Source of the DNA: Paenibacillus prosopidis
Lineage (GTDB): Bacteria; Bacillota; Bacilli; Paenibacillales; Paenibacillaceae
DNA: 64,000 nt
Assembly: GCF_003337375.1 (NCBI RefSeq)
Contig: NZ_QPJD01000017.1
Location: 95,434 to 159,433, forward strand
Direction of reading: 5' to 3'
A program made the translations under genes and the position numbers. The stretch's first letter is position 1; each line of letters starts with the position of its first letter. Under the pieces are notes generated by a model. That model was not told the DNA's origin and made no database searches. It saw nothing but the letters and a program-made list of their open reading frames with translations. Below, in pieces: positions 53,887 through 62,596 of this stretch.

Positions 53887-54107
53887 GGGAGTTGAACGAA
53901 TACATGTAGAACTTTCTTGCTGCGAGATCACGAAAAGAACGGACTCAGCTATCGGCTGTGGCTGGTTTATTTCGTCTCTGCAAGAAAGGTCTGCATTTCG
54001 TTTGCGCTCTCTATCCGGACAGTCATCCGGCCCCTTGGAATGGGGCCGGATTTCCTCGTATGAATCAGAGCCGCAAGAAAGCACCTTTCTTGCGGCTCTT
54101 TTTATTT
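53887..54107 (+). promoter_or_regulatory. Antibiotic-inducible-type attenuator leader of the ABC-F gene
   Basis: Four complementary segments: 1, ACTTTCTTGC (53911-53920); 2, GCAAGAAAGGT (53980-53990); 3, AGAGCCGCAAGAAAG (54067-54081); 4, CTTTCTTGCGGCTCT (54085-54099) with a T tract. 3:4 is a 15-bp terminator; 2:4 pairs 11 bases as antiterminator; 1:2 pairs 9 bases. A separate 10-bp stem lies at 54025-54051. A Met-stop minimal ORF (ATG 53904, TAG) follows GGGAG. The arrangement fits ribosome-mediated attenuation. Confidence 0.8.
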
Positions 54108-54128
54108 CCATACGAAAGGATGATGGCC

Positions 54129-55616
54129 ATGCCCGCGATACAGGTATCCAATCTTACTTTTGCCTATCCAGGTAGCTATGACCTTATATTCGAAAATGTT
54201 CATTTTCAAATCGATACAGACTGGAAGCTGGGGTTTACAGGGCGAAACGGTCGGGGGAAAACGACGTTCTTTAACCTGCTGCAGGGGAAATACGAATATA
54301 GCGGCACGATCTCCGCACCGGTCTCTTTTGATTATTTTCCGTTTCCCGTCGAACATCCGGAATATTTGACCGTCGACGTCATCGAAGAGATCGTGCAAGG
54401 CTATGAGCGCTGGAAGTTGATGCGCGAGTTGAACCTGCTTAAGGTTTCGGAAGACGTGTTGTACCGGCCATTCGAATCGCTGTCCCAAGGCGAGCAGACG
54501 AAGGTACTGCTGGCCGTGTTGTTCATCCAGGACAATCGATTTCTGCTCATCGATGAGCCGACCAATCATCTCGACTTTCACGCACGAAAGCTTGTTGGCG
54601 ACTATCTGAATACGAAACGCGGTTTTATTCTTGTTTCACACGATCGGGCATTTCTCGACCGCTGCGTCGATCATATTCTATCGATCAACAAATCGAATAT
54701 CGAAATTCAAAAAGGCAGCTTCTCCAGCTGGTGGACGAACAAAAATCGCCAGGATACGTTCGAATTGGCACAAAACGAAAAGTTGTACAAAGACATACAG
54801 CGTTTATCGACTTCTGTCAAACGCACGAGCGGCTGGTCTCACGAGATCGAAAAATCGAAAAACGGCACACGAAACTCCGGCTCCAAGTTGGACAAGGGAT
54901 ACGTAGGTCACAAAGCAGCAAAAATGATGAAACGCGCGAAATCCATCGAGCAGCGGCAAAACGCCGCTGTAGAGGAGAAGTCGAAACTGCTCCGAAATAT
55001 CGAACAGTCAGAAAGCCTTGTGATCTCTCAGCTCGCATATCCCAAATCCGAACTGGCCGTGCTGGATGACGTCACGATTTACTACGGGGAAAGACCGGTT
55101 TGCGAGAACGTTCGTTTGACGATCGAACAAGGGGATCGGATCGCAATTTCAGGTCCAAACGGTTCGGGCAAGTCCAGCTTGCTCCGCCTGCTCAACGGCG
55201 AGGCGCTTCACTATACAGGCACGTTTCGGCTGGAGCCGCAGCTTCGCGTTTCCTATGTATCCCAGAGTACCTCTCATCTGCGAGGATCACTTTCCGATTA
55301 TGCAGCAGAGCACGGAATCGATGAAAGCTTATTTAAGGCTCTGTTGCGTAAGCTTGATTTCGCCCGCATCCAGTTTGAGAAGGATATGTCGGCGTTTAGC
55401 GGCGGGCAGAAGAAGAAGGTTCTGATCGCGAGAAGCCTATGCGAAGAGGCTCATCTGCATATTTGGGACGAACCGCTCAACTTTGTCGATGTGATTTCCC
55501 GGATGCAGATTGAAGAGCTGCTGCTTGAGTACGCGCCGACCATTGTGTTCGTGGAGCATGATCGGGAATTTCATGACCGTGTCGCCACGAAAACGATTGA
55601 ACTCGGTGGGGGTTAG
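54129..55616 (+). CDS. ABC-F ribosome protection protein, Lsa/Vml-like
   Basis: A 495-aa soluble double-ATPase without membrane segments. ATG 54129 lies eight bases after GAAAGGA. First domain: TDWKLGFTGRNGRGKTTFF, LSQGEQTKVLLAVLF, LLIDEPTNHLD. Linker: a charged helical region around GWSHEIEKSKNGTRNSGSK, positioned to reach the peptidyl-transferase centre. Second domain: GPNGSGKSS, FSGGQKKKVLIARSL, DEPLNFVD. Length and the WKLG..GRNGRGKT block match the Lsa/Vml group, which dislodges lincosamides, pleuromutilins and streptogramin A. The attenuator leader upstream supports drug induction. Confidence 0.9.
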   Translation: MPAIQVSNLTFAYPGSYDLIFENVHFQIDTDWKLGFTGRNGRGKTTFFNLLQGKYEYSGTISAPVSFDYFPFPVEHPEYLTVDVIEEIVQGYERWKLMRELNLLKVSEDVLYRPFESLSQGEQTKVLLAVLFIQDNRFLLIDEPTNHLDFHARKLVGDYLNTKRGFILVSHDRAFLDRCVDHILSINKSNIEIQKGSFSSWWTNKNRQDTFELAQNEKLYKDIQRLSTSVKRTSGWSHEIEKSKNGTRNSGSKLDKGYVGHKAAKMMKRAKSIEQRQNAAVEEKSKLLRNIEQSESLVISQLAYPKSELAVLDDVTIYYGERPVCENVRLTIEQGDRIAISGPNGSGKSSLLRLLNGEALHYTGTFRLEPQLRVSYVSQSTSHLRGSLSDYAAEHGIDESLFKALLRKLDFARIQFEKDMSAFSGGQKKKVLIARSLCEEAHLHIWDEPLNFVDVISRMQIEELLLEYAPTIVFVEHDREFHDRVATKTIELGGG

Positions 55617-55698
55617 ATTTTGTAAAGTGTCTAGGAGTTAAACATGATTTCAACGGCAGAAAGCTTTACAAACAACTTTTTTTATGAAAGGGGGAGAT

Positions 55699-55780
55699 TT
55701 AACTAACGGGTACAATAGCTCCATGACAACAGGCTGCCGTCACCATCGGCAGCTTGCTCAACTATCGGGCAGAGTAGTTC
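55699..55780 (+). repeat. Complete dispersed element
   Basis: TAACTAACGGGTACAATAGC (left), GCTGCCG paired with CGGCAGC, then CAACTATCGGGCAGAGTAG (right). Confidence 0.85.
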
Positions 55781-55884
55781 CAATATGTGGTACCATTAAT
55801 GAGCATAAATTTGCATCGGGAGCTGGTTGTTAATAAAAAGAATTTATCCAAGCTATCAGAGAAAAAGGCTTGCGACTGAAGTAT

Positions 55885-55962
55885 TTGACAGAAAACGAAT
55901 CCTGCATCATAATAGAATGAACGTTCGATCCAAACCATTTACATCGTTTAGAATGAACGTTC
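55885..55962 (+). promoter_or_regulatory. Promoter with two TetR-type operators
   Basis: TTGACA (55885-55890), 17-base spacer, CATAAT (55908-55913). GAATGAACGTTC occurs at 55915-55926 and 55951-55962; a perfect GAATGATCATTC lies at 56891-56902 before the adjacent TetR gene. Confidence 0.75.
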
Positions 55963-55986
55963 AATTTATAATTTGGAGGTATTAAT

Positions 55987-56808
55987 ATGAGTAAAACAGT
56001 TTTTATTACAGGAACTAGTTCAGGCTTGGGAAAACTTACGGCGATTCGGTTTGCTGAAATGGGCTGGAATGTAGCTGCAACCATGCGTACATCCAACAAA
56101 GAAACGGAGCTTACCGGTTACGATAATATCAAAATTTTCAAACAGGACGTCACCAATGTACATGAAGTTCAAACATCGGTAGATCAAGCCATTGCCGCGT
56201 TCGGTAAGATCGACGTCGTCATCAATAATGCAGGTATGGGGACTTACGGTCCGTTGGAATTAGCCCAAGAGGAGGCGATCGACTGGCAATTCGCCGTTAA
56301 TACGCGAGGACCGATCAATGTCATTCGTAAATTTATACCACATTTCAGAGCCAATGGCGGAGGCATGTTCATCAATATTAGCTCTTTCATGGGAATCACG
56401 ACAGCGGTGCCGCTCGGATCTCTCTATAATATGTCGAAATTTGCTTTGGAAGGACTGACGGAAGGTCTTTATTACGAACTGAAGCCGTTGAATATCGAGC
56501 TTAGATTGATTGAGCAGGGAGGTTCTACAGGAAATAATTTCAAGAACAGTATCACTTGGAACCAAGATGATAACATACATGATTACGATAATTTGATGAC
56601 GAAAGTGCTGAATTTAATGAATCATGCGGAATCCAGCTCTACATTGGATGATCCTCAGATTATCGTGGATGCCATAGCCGCTTTGGCGACTGGAGAGAGC
56701 AATAAATTTCGCACTGTCATCGGAACAGCAGGCAATGATCTGATGGCGCTTAGAAATTCTGTGTCCATTGAAGAATATTTGGAGACGATCGCAAAGAATT
56801 ATATGTAA
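55987..56808 (+). CDS. SDR family oxidoreductase
   Basis: A 273-aa classical SDR: TGTSSGLGKLTAIRFAEMG, VVINNAGMGTYGPLEL, catalytic Ser in NISSFMG, YNMSKFALEGL (Tyr/Lys). TTGGAGG precedes ATG 55987. The promoter carries two copies of a palindrome also found before the following TetR gene, so expression is probably de-repressed by a small molecule, perhaps the substrate or its product. Substrate unknown. Confidence 0.9.
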   Translation: MSKTVFITGTSSGLGKLTAIRFAEMGWNVAATMRTSNKETELTGYDNIKIFKQDVTNVHEVQTSVDQAIAAFGKIDVVINNAGMGTYGPLELAQEEAIDWQFAVNTRGPINVIRKFIPHFRANGGGMFINISSFMGITTAVPLGSLYNMSKFALEGLTEGLYYELKPLNIELRLIEQGGSTGNNFKNSITWNQDDNIHDYDNLMTKVLNLMNHAESSSTLDDPQIIVDAIAALATGESNKFRTVIGTAGNDLMALRNSVSIEEYLETIAKNYM

Positions 56809-56890
56809 GCCAATTATGAAAGGCTTCGTCATAACGCCAGGTCGAACTGACAATGTTGACTACGGATTGTATGAGGTGTATGTTAGATTA

Positions 56891-56902
56891 GAATGATCAT
56901 TC
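56891..56902. promoter_or_regulatory. TetR-type operator before tetR gene
   Basis: GAATGATCATTC, a perfect 12-bp palindrome, lies 29 bases upstream of the TetR start. Confidence 0.6.
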
Positions 56903-56930
56903 GATCTTATGGTGGGAGCGGGATAACCTA

Positions 56931-57521
56931 ATGTTTGAGAACTATAACAAGGTGCAGCAGGCTGTCCTTGAAACAACACTTAACATCATCATCCGAAAGG
57001 AATTACAGGCAACCTCAATGGCGCTTATCGCTAAGGAGTCTGGTGTATCGACCGGGAATATTTATCATTATTTCAAAAGTAAAGAAGATATCGTTAACGA
57101 ATTGTACAAAGCCATTGTTACGTTTAACGGAGAGCAAGTGCGAGGAGGCTTGCTGAAGGGCACAACGATTCGTGAAAAGTTTGAATTAGGTTGGAATCGG
57201 GTTATCGAATTGGGGAAACAATATCCTCAGGGCTTTCAATTTATTGAGCAGTATTCGTTCTCGCCGTACATTTACGAAGAGGTAAAGCTAGAAGTCTATA
57301 CCGGCGGATGGTGTGGGCCAATGAACGAGTTATATCAAGAAGCCATTCGGGAGAAGCTGTTTATCCCGATGAATCCGAAAATGATGGTTCAGATGCATTA
57401 CGGCACATTTGTTTATATGTTGAAGGCCCATCTTCACGGAATCTTCGAGTTAAGCAGTGAGAGCGTCAGTGGTGCAATCCGTTCGTGTTGGAATGCTGTT
57501 ACTCTTAGAGATATAACGTAG
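56931..57521 (+). CDS. TetR family regulator
   Basis: A 196-aa repressor with HTH region LIAKESGVSTGNIYHYFKSKEDIVNELYKAI (residues 28-58) and a helical C-terminal domain. GGGAGCGGG lies before ATG 56931. Identical operator-type palindromes before it and before the SDR gene indicate it controls both. A long perfect terminator (AAGCCGCCCTCAAAGG paired with its complement, 57535-57572) follows. Confidence 0.9.
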   Translation: MFENYNKVQQAVLETTLNIIIRKELQATSMALIAKESGVSTGNIYHYFKSKEDIVNELYKAIVTFNGEQVRGGLLKGTTIREKFELGWNRVIELGKQYPQGFQFIEQYSFSPYIYEEVKLEVYTGGWCGPMNELYQEAIREKLFIPMNPKMMVQMHYGTFVYMLKAHLHGIFELSSESVSGAIRSCWNAVTLRDIT

Positions 57522-57529
57522 GTAAATGG

Positions 57530-57580
57530 CTAAAAGCCGCCCTCAAAGGAAGTTCGATAACAACCTTTGAGGGCGGCTTC
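57530..57580 (+). terminator. Strong terminator after tetR
   Basis: GCCGCCCTCAAAGG pairs with CCTTTGAGGGCGGC over a 14-base loop, followed by TTCTGTTTTT. Confidence 0.85.
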
Positions 57581-57726
57581 TGTTTTTATGGGTGGGGCAT
57601 AGTCGCCATTGGACGGCTTATTCTCGTCAACTTCAAGCGAGTCAAGAACAATTCAGCATTATTTGTCGGGTGACAAGAACATGATGTCATTAATTGCCGC
57701 GTAAATCGCGGTTTTTTGTTTAATGG

Positions 57727-57766
57727 GATAATGTTCTTGTCAAAACCAAATGACAAGAACATTATC
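57727..57766. repeat. 16-bp perfect inverted repeat (GACAAGAACAT family)
   Basis: GATAATGTTCTTGTCA (57727-57742) and its exact complement (57751-57766) flank an 8-base loop. A single arm copy lies at 57669-57680, next to a TCGGGTGACAAGAACATGAT stretch similar to one near 25000. Confidence 0.85.
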
Positions 57767-57837
57767 TCATTCCCGACGAGGCTCATTGAAGAAGATATAA
57801 CGAAATCGAAGTCACACCTGCCAAGGGGGTTAAGCTG

Positions 57838-57909
57838 ATGGAAGATTTACGCAGCAGCGCCATGTGCAGTGGACTTTGCCCAGGAAGCATATTTGACGAG
57901 GACTGGTAA
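57838..57909 (+). CDS. 23-aa peptide ORF with CxxxC motif
   Basis: ATG 57838 follows AAGGGGG by eight bases and encodes 23 residues (EDLRSSAMCSGLCPGSIFDEDW) to TAA 57907. It contains CSGLC and an acidic end. The good ribosome binding site is the only support. It might be a small peptide or the N-terminal stub of a lost gene. Confidence 0.35.
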   Translation: MEDLRSSAMCSGLCPGSIFDEDW

Positions 57910-58006
57910 GGACTTTATTTATAAAACTAGGATGTTCTTAAGAGTCATTTGAAAATAAAAGTGGATTGAACAAACGGGTACGATATCATTCCTGAAGAGC
58001 GTTAAA

Positions 58007-58701
58007 TTTCCTTTCTAGTCAATCCACATCTCGTGAAAAAGAACAAGGAAAACCGCGACAATACGCCTTCCAAGAGTGACCAAAAGGATGCTCTCGTTAT
58101 CGCAGACATGGTCAAAAACGGCTACTACTCGTTCATACGCAACACACTAGAAGCATTTGAAGAACTACGTGTCTTTCTCTCAAACCGCGACTCTGTCGTA
58201 ACGAGACTCGTTAGTGCGAAGAACCAAATCCATCGCTGGGTCGACATTATATTTCCTGAGCTGCGACAAGTTTTCAAAAACATCATGTGTATCGGTTCAT
58301 TGGCCACACTTCGGCTTTTCCCAACGCCCGAAGAATTGTGTAAATTACAGCCTTAAGATATCTTACGAGGCTGGAAATCGCTGATGAAACGACATTCGGG
58401 TGATCGAAAAGCTCGAGCTCTTATCTTATTGGCTTGCAGATCTGTTGGCTCTAAGAAAGCCACACATGCCTATAAGCTCCACCTGAAGCAGCTGCTCGAT
58501 GAGTACGATCTTGCTTGCCTTCAACTGAAAACGGTAGAAACGGAGATTGTTGCCGTTTTGGAACGCATTGCATTTGCGAAATCCATGCTTGCTGTCAAAG
58601 GGATTACTTACCGTTTCGTGTACGAGTTTTGGCTTATTCGCAGGATTTCAAAGAAAGCACGGAGTACCGGATACATTGAACCAAAGGTCACCGACCCGTA
58701 A
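58007..58701 (+). pseudogene. IS110-family transposase fragment
   Basis: From 58007 the frame reads NPHLVKKNKENRDNTPSKSDQKDALVIADMVKNG, the DEDD/RuvC-like N-terminal region of IS110 transposases, and SAKNQIHRWVDIIFPEL. A TAA at 58354-58356 interrupts it, but the same frame resumes (DILRGWKSLMKRHSGDRKA...) to LAVKGIT near 58610, after which it runs into IS non-coding sequence. The start and the catalytic-Ser C-terminal domain are missing. It is a non-autonomous relic. Confidence 0.8.
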
Positions 58702-58830
58702 CGATAGCAAGACCGGCCTCCACCCCTTGGACAGGCGTAACGAAGGAATGAGAGGGCGTAGACCCGTTGAGACATGGGAGTGAGAACCTAAAGGGCGGCG
58801 TGGAGAAAGCGTGCAGTAAATGGAATTATA
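58618..58830 (+). mobile_element. IS110-type element end (non-coding), copy 1
   Basis: This stretch is similar, in inverted orientation, to 63550-63760: CGCAGGATTTC, AAGAAAGCACGGAGTACC, CGAAGGAATG, GAGGGCGTAGACCCGTTGAG and GTGCAGTAAAT appear in both in the same order. In IS110/IS1111 elements such flanks can encode the bridge RNA. A further CGCAGGATTTC-like end (inverted) is at 58926-58960. Confidence 0.65.
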
Positions 58831-59105
58831 TGGGGCAGTATATATTCCCCTCTATTCCTGTGCGCCTTCATGTTGCCGAAGTCTAACACGGTGTCCCCCT
58901 TATTGTCTTTCATCCTTAACCAACCGGGCGAAATCCTGCGAATAAGCAAGCATTCGTGAGAAAAACGTATCGTACTGAGGGAGTTGAGCACCGAAGGGCT
59001 CCTGGCAGCCCTTTTATAATATAACTGGAAGATTCGCTTAATACCAAATTACCAAGTGTTTGTAGAAAAGTTTATGCAATCGAGGAATAAGGAGGAGGAG
59101 GCTTT

Positions 59106-59652
59106 ATGAATTTGACCTCAATCGAATTGGTTACTATTCATCCAATTTATAATCATGCATTTACTGTGTCATAACATCCAGATGGTCAATTAACTCATAT
59201 AGGAGATGCATTAGGTTGTGATTGTGTAATTGAAAAATATGTAGATGGATGGATGGGAAAGTATAGGAATGATGGACGCAATAATGAGGATTGGTACGGA
59301 TGGGTGCTGACGTTCTTGCTCCTTTTGACGGAATTGTAGAATCTATTTATATTAACCCAGTTACTAATACACCAGGAAATTTTCAGCACTCTAGAGCAAG
59401 GAGCATTCGATTTTTAGGACATGACGATGTAAGGGTTTGTTTTTCGGTCATGTAATGGATTTGAGCGTAAAGGAAGGCGATAACGTTAAAGCAGGTGATA
59501 TAGTCGCAAAAGTAGGAAACAACGGTTATTCTAGACATCCTCATATTCATGTTGGAGCATGGAAGGGAAATATTCCCCTTCAAATACGATTTGATTTAAA
59601 GTCTATGGGAAGCCAATTAAAGAATTTGGGGGAAGAAATGTATTATTTATAG
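59106..59652 (+). pseudogene. M23-type peptidase/lysostaphin-fold gene with several lesions
   Basis: ATG 59106 follows AAGGAGGAGG. An in-frame TAA at about 59172 is followed in the same frame by HPDGQLTHIGDALGCDCVIEKY; a missing base near 59308 shifts to GADVLAPFDGIVESIYINPV; another shift near 59440 leads to FGHVMDLSVKEGDNVKAGDIVAKVGNNGYSRHPHIHVGAW. The GHV...V..GD.V..G..I..VGN.G.S..PH.H order is the M23/LytM core. At least three lesions make it nonfunctional. Confidence 0.75.
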
Positions 59653-59654
59653 GC

Positions 59655-59735
59655 ATTTTCTAACGGGTACGATAGTTTAGAGGTATTTACTTTTGCTTCA
59701 AAGAAAAGACCATCCTTTGCACAGGATGGTCTTTC
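59655..59735 (+). repeat. Left box of dispersed element plus terminator
   Basis: TTCTAACGGGTACGATAGTT is followed by AAAGACCATCCT paired with AGGATGGTCTTT (about 59705-59733). This hairpin is unrelated to the usual GGCTGCC core, so the element was probably cut here by the insertion at 59741. Confidence 0.7.
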
Positions 59736-59740
59736 TTCAA

Positions 59741-61230
59741 AACTTGCCGTTACAGACAACGCGGTGAACCGTATACAAATAATGGAAACTCATACGGTTG
59801 TCTGTGCAGGATAAAAGTCGGGCTCATTTTTATCAATCGCATACAAATACGACTTTACATCATGACCAACAAATGCTTTCCAAATGATGAGGTTATAGGG
59901 ATAGCTCCAATCGATCTCGTAGCCCCCAAACATCTCGTGTAGTCGGTTGCTGTTAAAAAGGATGGAGCCCTTTTGATCAAAAGTGACCCCGTCGACCCAT
60001 AGCATTCGATCGTCAGAAACAAAATCATGGAATGTATGGAAGGAAGGTGTATAGATGCCTATTCCCTTTCCTTCCAGCATGGTGTAGAAGACATTTCCTT
60101 TATTATCCGCGTGCATCCCATCGGTGGTCGTGCGCTTGCTGCCAATAGCCCTTACTGCCTTGCGGATTTCTTCTAATGGCGTATTAAAGTTTCGTAACAG
60201 TGAAGTATCAAGTGCATATAGATTTCGCCCTGTGACCTGACAGTAATACAAAGTGGAACGATCCGCGGATAAGGCGATGCCGTCAGCTCCGATTCGAAGA
60301 GGTTTATCCTTGAATACCGGCTTATAGTCAATTTGAAAATGAAAATCGGGAAGATCCTGTGTACTGTAATGGCGATCGAGCACCCGTCTGAGCGTTCTCG
60401 TCCTCATGTTGTACACAATGATTCCGCCGTCAAGCGGGTGATCCGGCCAACCGCTACCGGAATCGGTAATATAGACAAAACCGTTCTTATTGTCCACGAC
60501 CAAATCATTTAAAAAAGATGTCCCGTACGGCGCAATCTCATTTGGGATGATTATAGAGTCGATCATCCGGTTGGTATTCAAATCCCAGACGACCAGCTTC
60601 TGTGACCCTACGGGAGAAGGTGCGTAGGCTATCTTCCCTTGATCCAACAGCCACATCCGGTTAAATTCATCGATCTCATAACCAAGAACGGATTGAAGGA
60701 CATTAACATTCCCCGCTTGATTCCATTCCCAACTCGGGAAGGCCTCCAAGAGCGGTTTTCCGTCTTTGATAATGATCCGATTCATAGTGGAAGGGATGCC
60801 ATAGGCCCAGCGGGGCACTGAAACATAATAATGGCCTTGCTGATCGACTTTTACTCCGGCAGGCATCGCCTTTTTCCAATATTGATTGGCTTCAAATTCT
60901 TGCTTCATCCTTAAGTCAGGAAAGTTCCAATCCAATCGGTTCCAATGGAAGATCATTTGATAGCGTCCTATTGGATTGACTTCTTTTGAAACGGGATTCT
61001 GCAGCTTGTGAAACGGTTGTCGATAAGAGGACTGCTGACGAAGAATCTGCCCATTATGGTTCTGTATCATATATAGCCTCCCAGTGTAGGTTAACAATCA
61101 TGATCATCACCTGATCTTATAGATATATGCCTATAGCGGAAGATGGTGCGGGTTCAAGTTCAAGCATGCACAGCATTCATGTATGTCTTTATATTGGAAC
61201 TTGCCGCTACAGACAACACGGGGACCGTAC
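59741..61230. repeat. Imperfect direct repeats flanking the MRJP-like gene
   Basis: AACTTGCCGTTACAGACAAC (59741) and AACTTGCCGCTACAGACAAC (61198), each extended by about 12 similar bases, bracket the minus-strand gene. They may mark an insertion. Confidence 0.7.
59790..61070 (-). CDS. Major royal jelly / yellow-family protein
   Basis: A 426-aa minus-strand protein. ATG 61070 follows ACTGGGAGG by six bases and is preferred over the frame extension to 61097. Beta-propeller signature blocks: GHYYVSVPRWAYGIPSTMN, IDEFNRMWLLDQGK, LVVWDLNTNRMI, TSFLNDLVVDNKNGFVYITDSG, GADGIALSADRSTLYYCQVTGRNLYAL and DGMHADNKGNVFYTMLEG. They match bacterial MRJP-family proteins, whose activity is mostly unknown. 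There is no signal peptide. It is the only gene on this strand in the last 15 kb and is flanked by direct repeats, suggesting recent insertion. Confidence 0.85.
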   Translation of the reverse strand: MIQNHNGQILRQQSSYRQPFHKLQNPVSKEVNPIGRYQMIFHWNRLDWNFPDLRMKQEFEANQYWKKAMPAGVKVDQQGHYYVSVPRWAYGIPSTMNRIIIKDGKPLLEAFPSWEWNQAGNVNVLQSVLGYEIDEFNRMWLLDQGKIAYAPSPVGSQKLVVWDLNTNRMIDSIIIPNEIAPYGTSFLNDLVVDNKNGFVYITDSGSGWPDHPLDGGIIVYNMRTRTLRRVLDRHYSTQDLPDFHFQIDYKPVFKDKPLRIGADGIALSADRSTLYYCQVTGRNLYALDTSLLRNFNTPLEEIRKAVRAIGSKRTTTDGMHADNKGNVFYTMLEGKGIGIYTPSFHTFHDFVSDDRMLWVDGVTFDQKGSILFNSNRLHEMFGGYEIDWSYPYNLIIWKAFVGHDVKSYLYAIDKNEPDFYPAQTTV

Positions 61231-61241
61231 CGAAAGTCATT

Positions 61242-61326
61242 GAACTAACGGAACGATAGCTGAATAAAGTAACGACGGCAGCCGGACGATCGGCTGCCTT
61301 TTCGTAATGGGCAGGATAGTTTAAAT
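61242..61326 (+). repeat. Complete dispersed element
   Basis: GAACTAACGGAACGATAGC (left), GGCAGCCG (61277) paired with CGGCTGCC (61291), TTTTCG, then TAATGGGCAGGATAGTTTAA (right). Confidence 0.9.
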
Positions 61327-61512
61327 CATGATGACTGATCAGCCCATACTAAAAATCTTGACAATATTTTACACTGGCATTAAGTTAGATGTATATTAAA
61401 TTAGATCATCGTATAATTAGTATGGAGAGAACTACCCAGAACTTAAAACATTACAAGTCAGAGCGATGTCAGTGGAATTGAAAAACTACGAAGGGCGGAA
61501 GAGGAGAGAACA

Positions 61513-62292
61513 ATGAACATACATGATATTCCTGTTGAATTTGTAGATCAAATAGGTGCGATTCAAAACATCTCATTCCCTCGACAAGGGCATACTTCTA
61601 TAGTTGTTAGAATTGAAACTCGTGATCATCAGTTCATTATTAAAAAGACTGAACATGGTTTATTTAATGAATGGTTATTAGAGGAATATAAAGCATTACA
61701 ATATCTTTCGACTACTGGAATACCAGTTCCAAAGGCATATGCTTTCCATATTCAGGACAAATCAAGATGGCTACTCATGGATTATATAGATGGAATTAGC
61801 TTGAGACATTTCCTGAGTGGTAAACCTAATCTTAGGGATAGAGAAAAAGTTATATCTCACTATGGTTTATGTTTAAAGCAAATCCATGAATGCCAATGCC
61901 CTGTTGGATTGCGCAAGAATGATCAATCTTGGTTAGATACGATGCTCATGAGGGCAAGTCACAATTTTGCTAATTATAATGTGGAAGGCACTGAAGAAGT
62001 ACTTATACGACTAAAAAATGATAGACCTAAACCGATTGAGAATACTCTGATTCATGGTGATTTTCACACTAATAATGTATTGGTTAACTACAATAATGTA
62101 ATTGGTATTATCGATTGGCCGAGAGCTGCGTTTGGTGATCCACGATTTGATATCGCGTTGGCTATCAGACCTAAGCAGGATGTATTTGATGAAAAGGGGA
62201 ATAAAGAATTATTCTTTGAATCCTATGGTAGATTAAGGATAACAGATGAAGAATATAGGTATTTCCAAGAAGGTATATATAAGTTCTTTTAA
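61513..62292 (+). CDS. Aminoglycoside phosphotransferase (APH) family kinase
   Basis: A 259-aa kinase-fold protein after GAAGAGGAGAG. N-lobe: TSIVVRIETRDHQFIIKK; hinge LLMDYIDGISLRHFL; catalytic loop NTLIHGDFHTNNVLVNYN; metal loop GIIDWPRAAFGDPRFDIALAI. Catalytic Asp and Asn are present. It is about 40 residues shorter than typical APH/choline-kinase-like members, ending in QEGIYKFF; the last helices may be lost. Substrate is unknown; the family includes antibiotic kinases and small-metabolite kinases. A/T-rich. Confidence 0.85.
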   Translation: MNIHDIPVEFVDQIGAIQNISFPRQGHTSIVVRIETRDHQFIIKKTEHGLFNEWLLEEYKALQYLSTTGIPVPKAYAFHIQDKSRWLLMDYIDGISLRHFLSGKPNLRDREKVISHYGLCLKQIHECQCPVGLRKNDQSWLDTMLMRASHNFANYNVEGTEEVLIRLKNDRPKPIENTLIHGDFHTNNVLVNYNNVIGIIDWPRAAFGDPRFDIALAIRPKQDVFDEKGNKELFFESYGRLRITDEEYRYFQEGIYKFF

Positions 62293-62371
62293 GTATCTGA
62301 AGGTGCCAACCATCAGATAACACCATTCACGCTTCCAATGAAGTCCATGACAAGGCAGCCTAAGGCCTTGC

Positions 62372-62515
62372 TCAACTACCATGAAAGAACGGATTAACTT
62401 TCATGCTCTGTGGTGCAACATAAGAGATGCATGGATGGCTAACGGGATAGTGGGAGGGGCATGCCGCGATGCAGCTCCTCTTTTTTCATTGAAATAACGG
62501 GTAGTATACTGGAAA
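62372..62515 (+). repeat. Dispersed element with an 80-bp extension shared with 49.5 kb
   Basis: ATGAAAGAACGGATTAACTT (62380), with ATGAAAG/CTTTCAT arms, matches 49486. GGCTAACGGGATAGTG (left box), a GGGCATGC...GATGCAGCTCC hairpin with T run, and AATAACGGGTAGTATACTGG (right box) follow. Confidence 0.8.
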
Positions 62516-62596
62516 ATAATTCTGAAACATTAATCAGACATTTATGTTACCATTTGAGGATGAATTCTTGTGTCAGTTTAATGGAGGTTATGAAAA

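Noticed and set aside
53879..54175. 98-aa ORF covering the ABC-F leader
   Set aside because: It runs through the attenuator hairpins and into the ABC-F gene in another frame; the conserved signal here is RNA structure, not protein.
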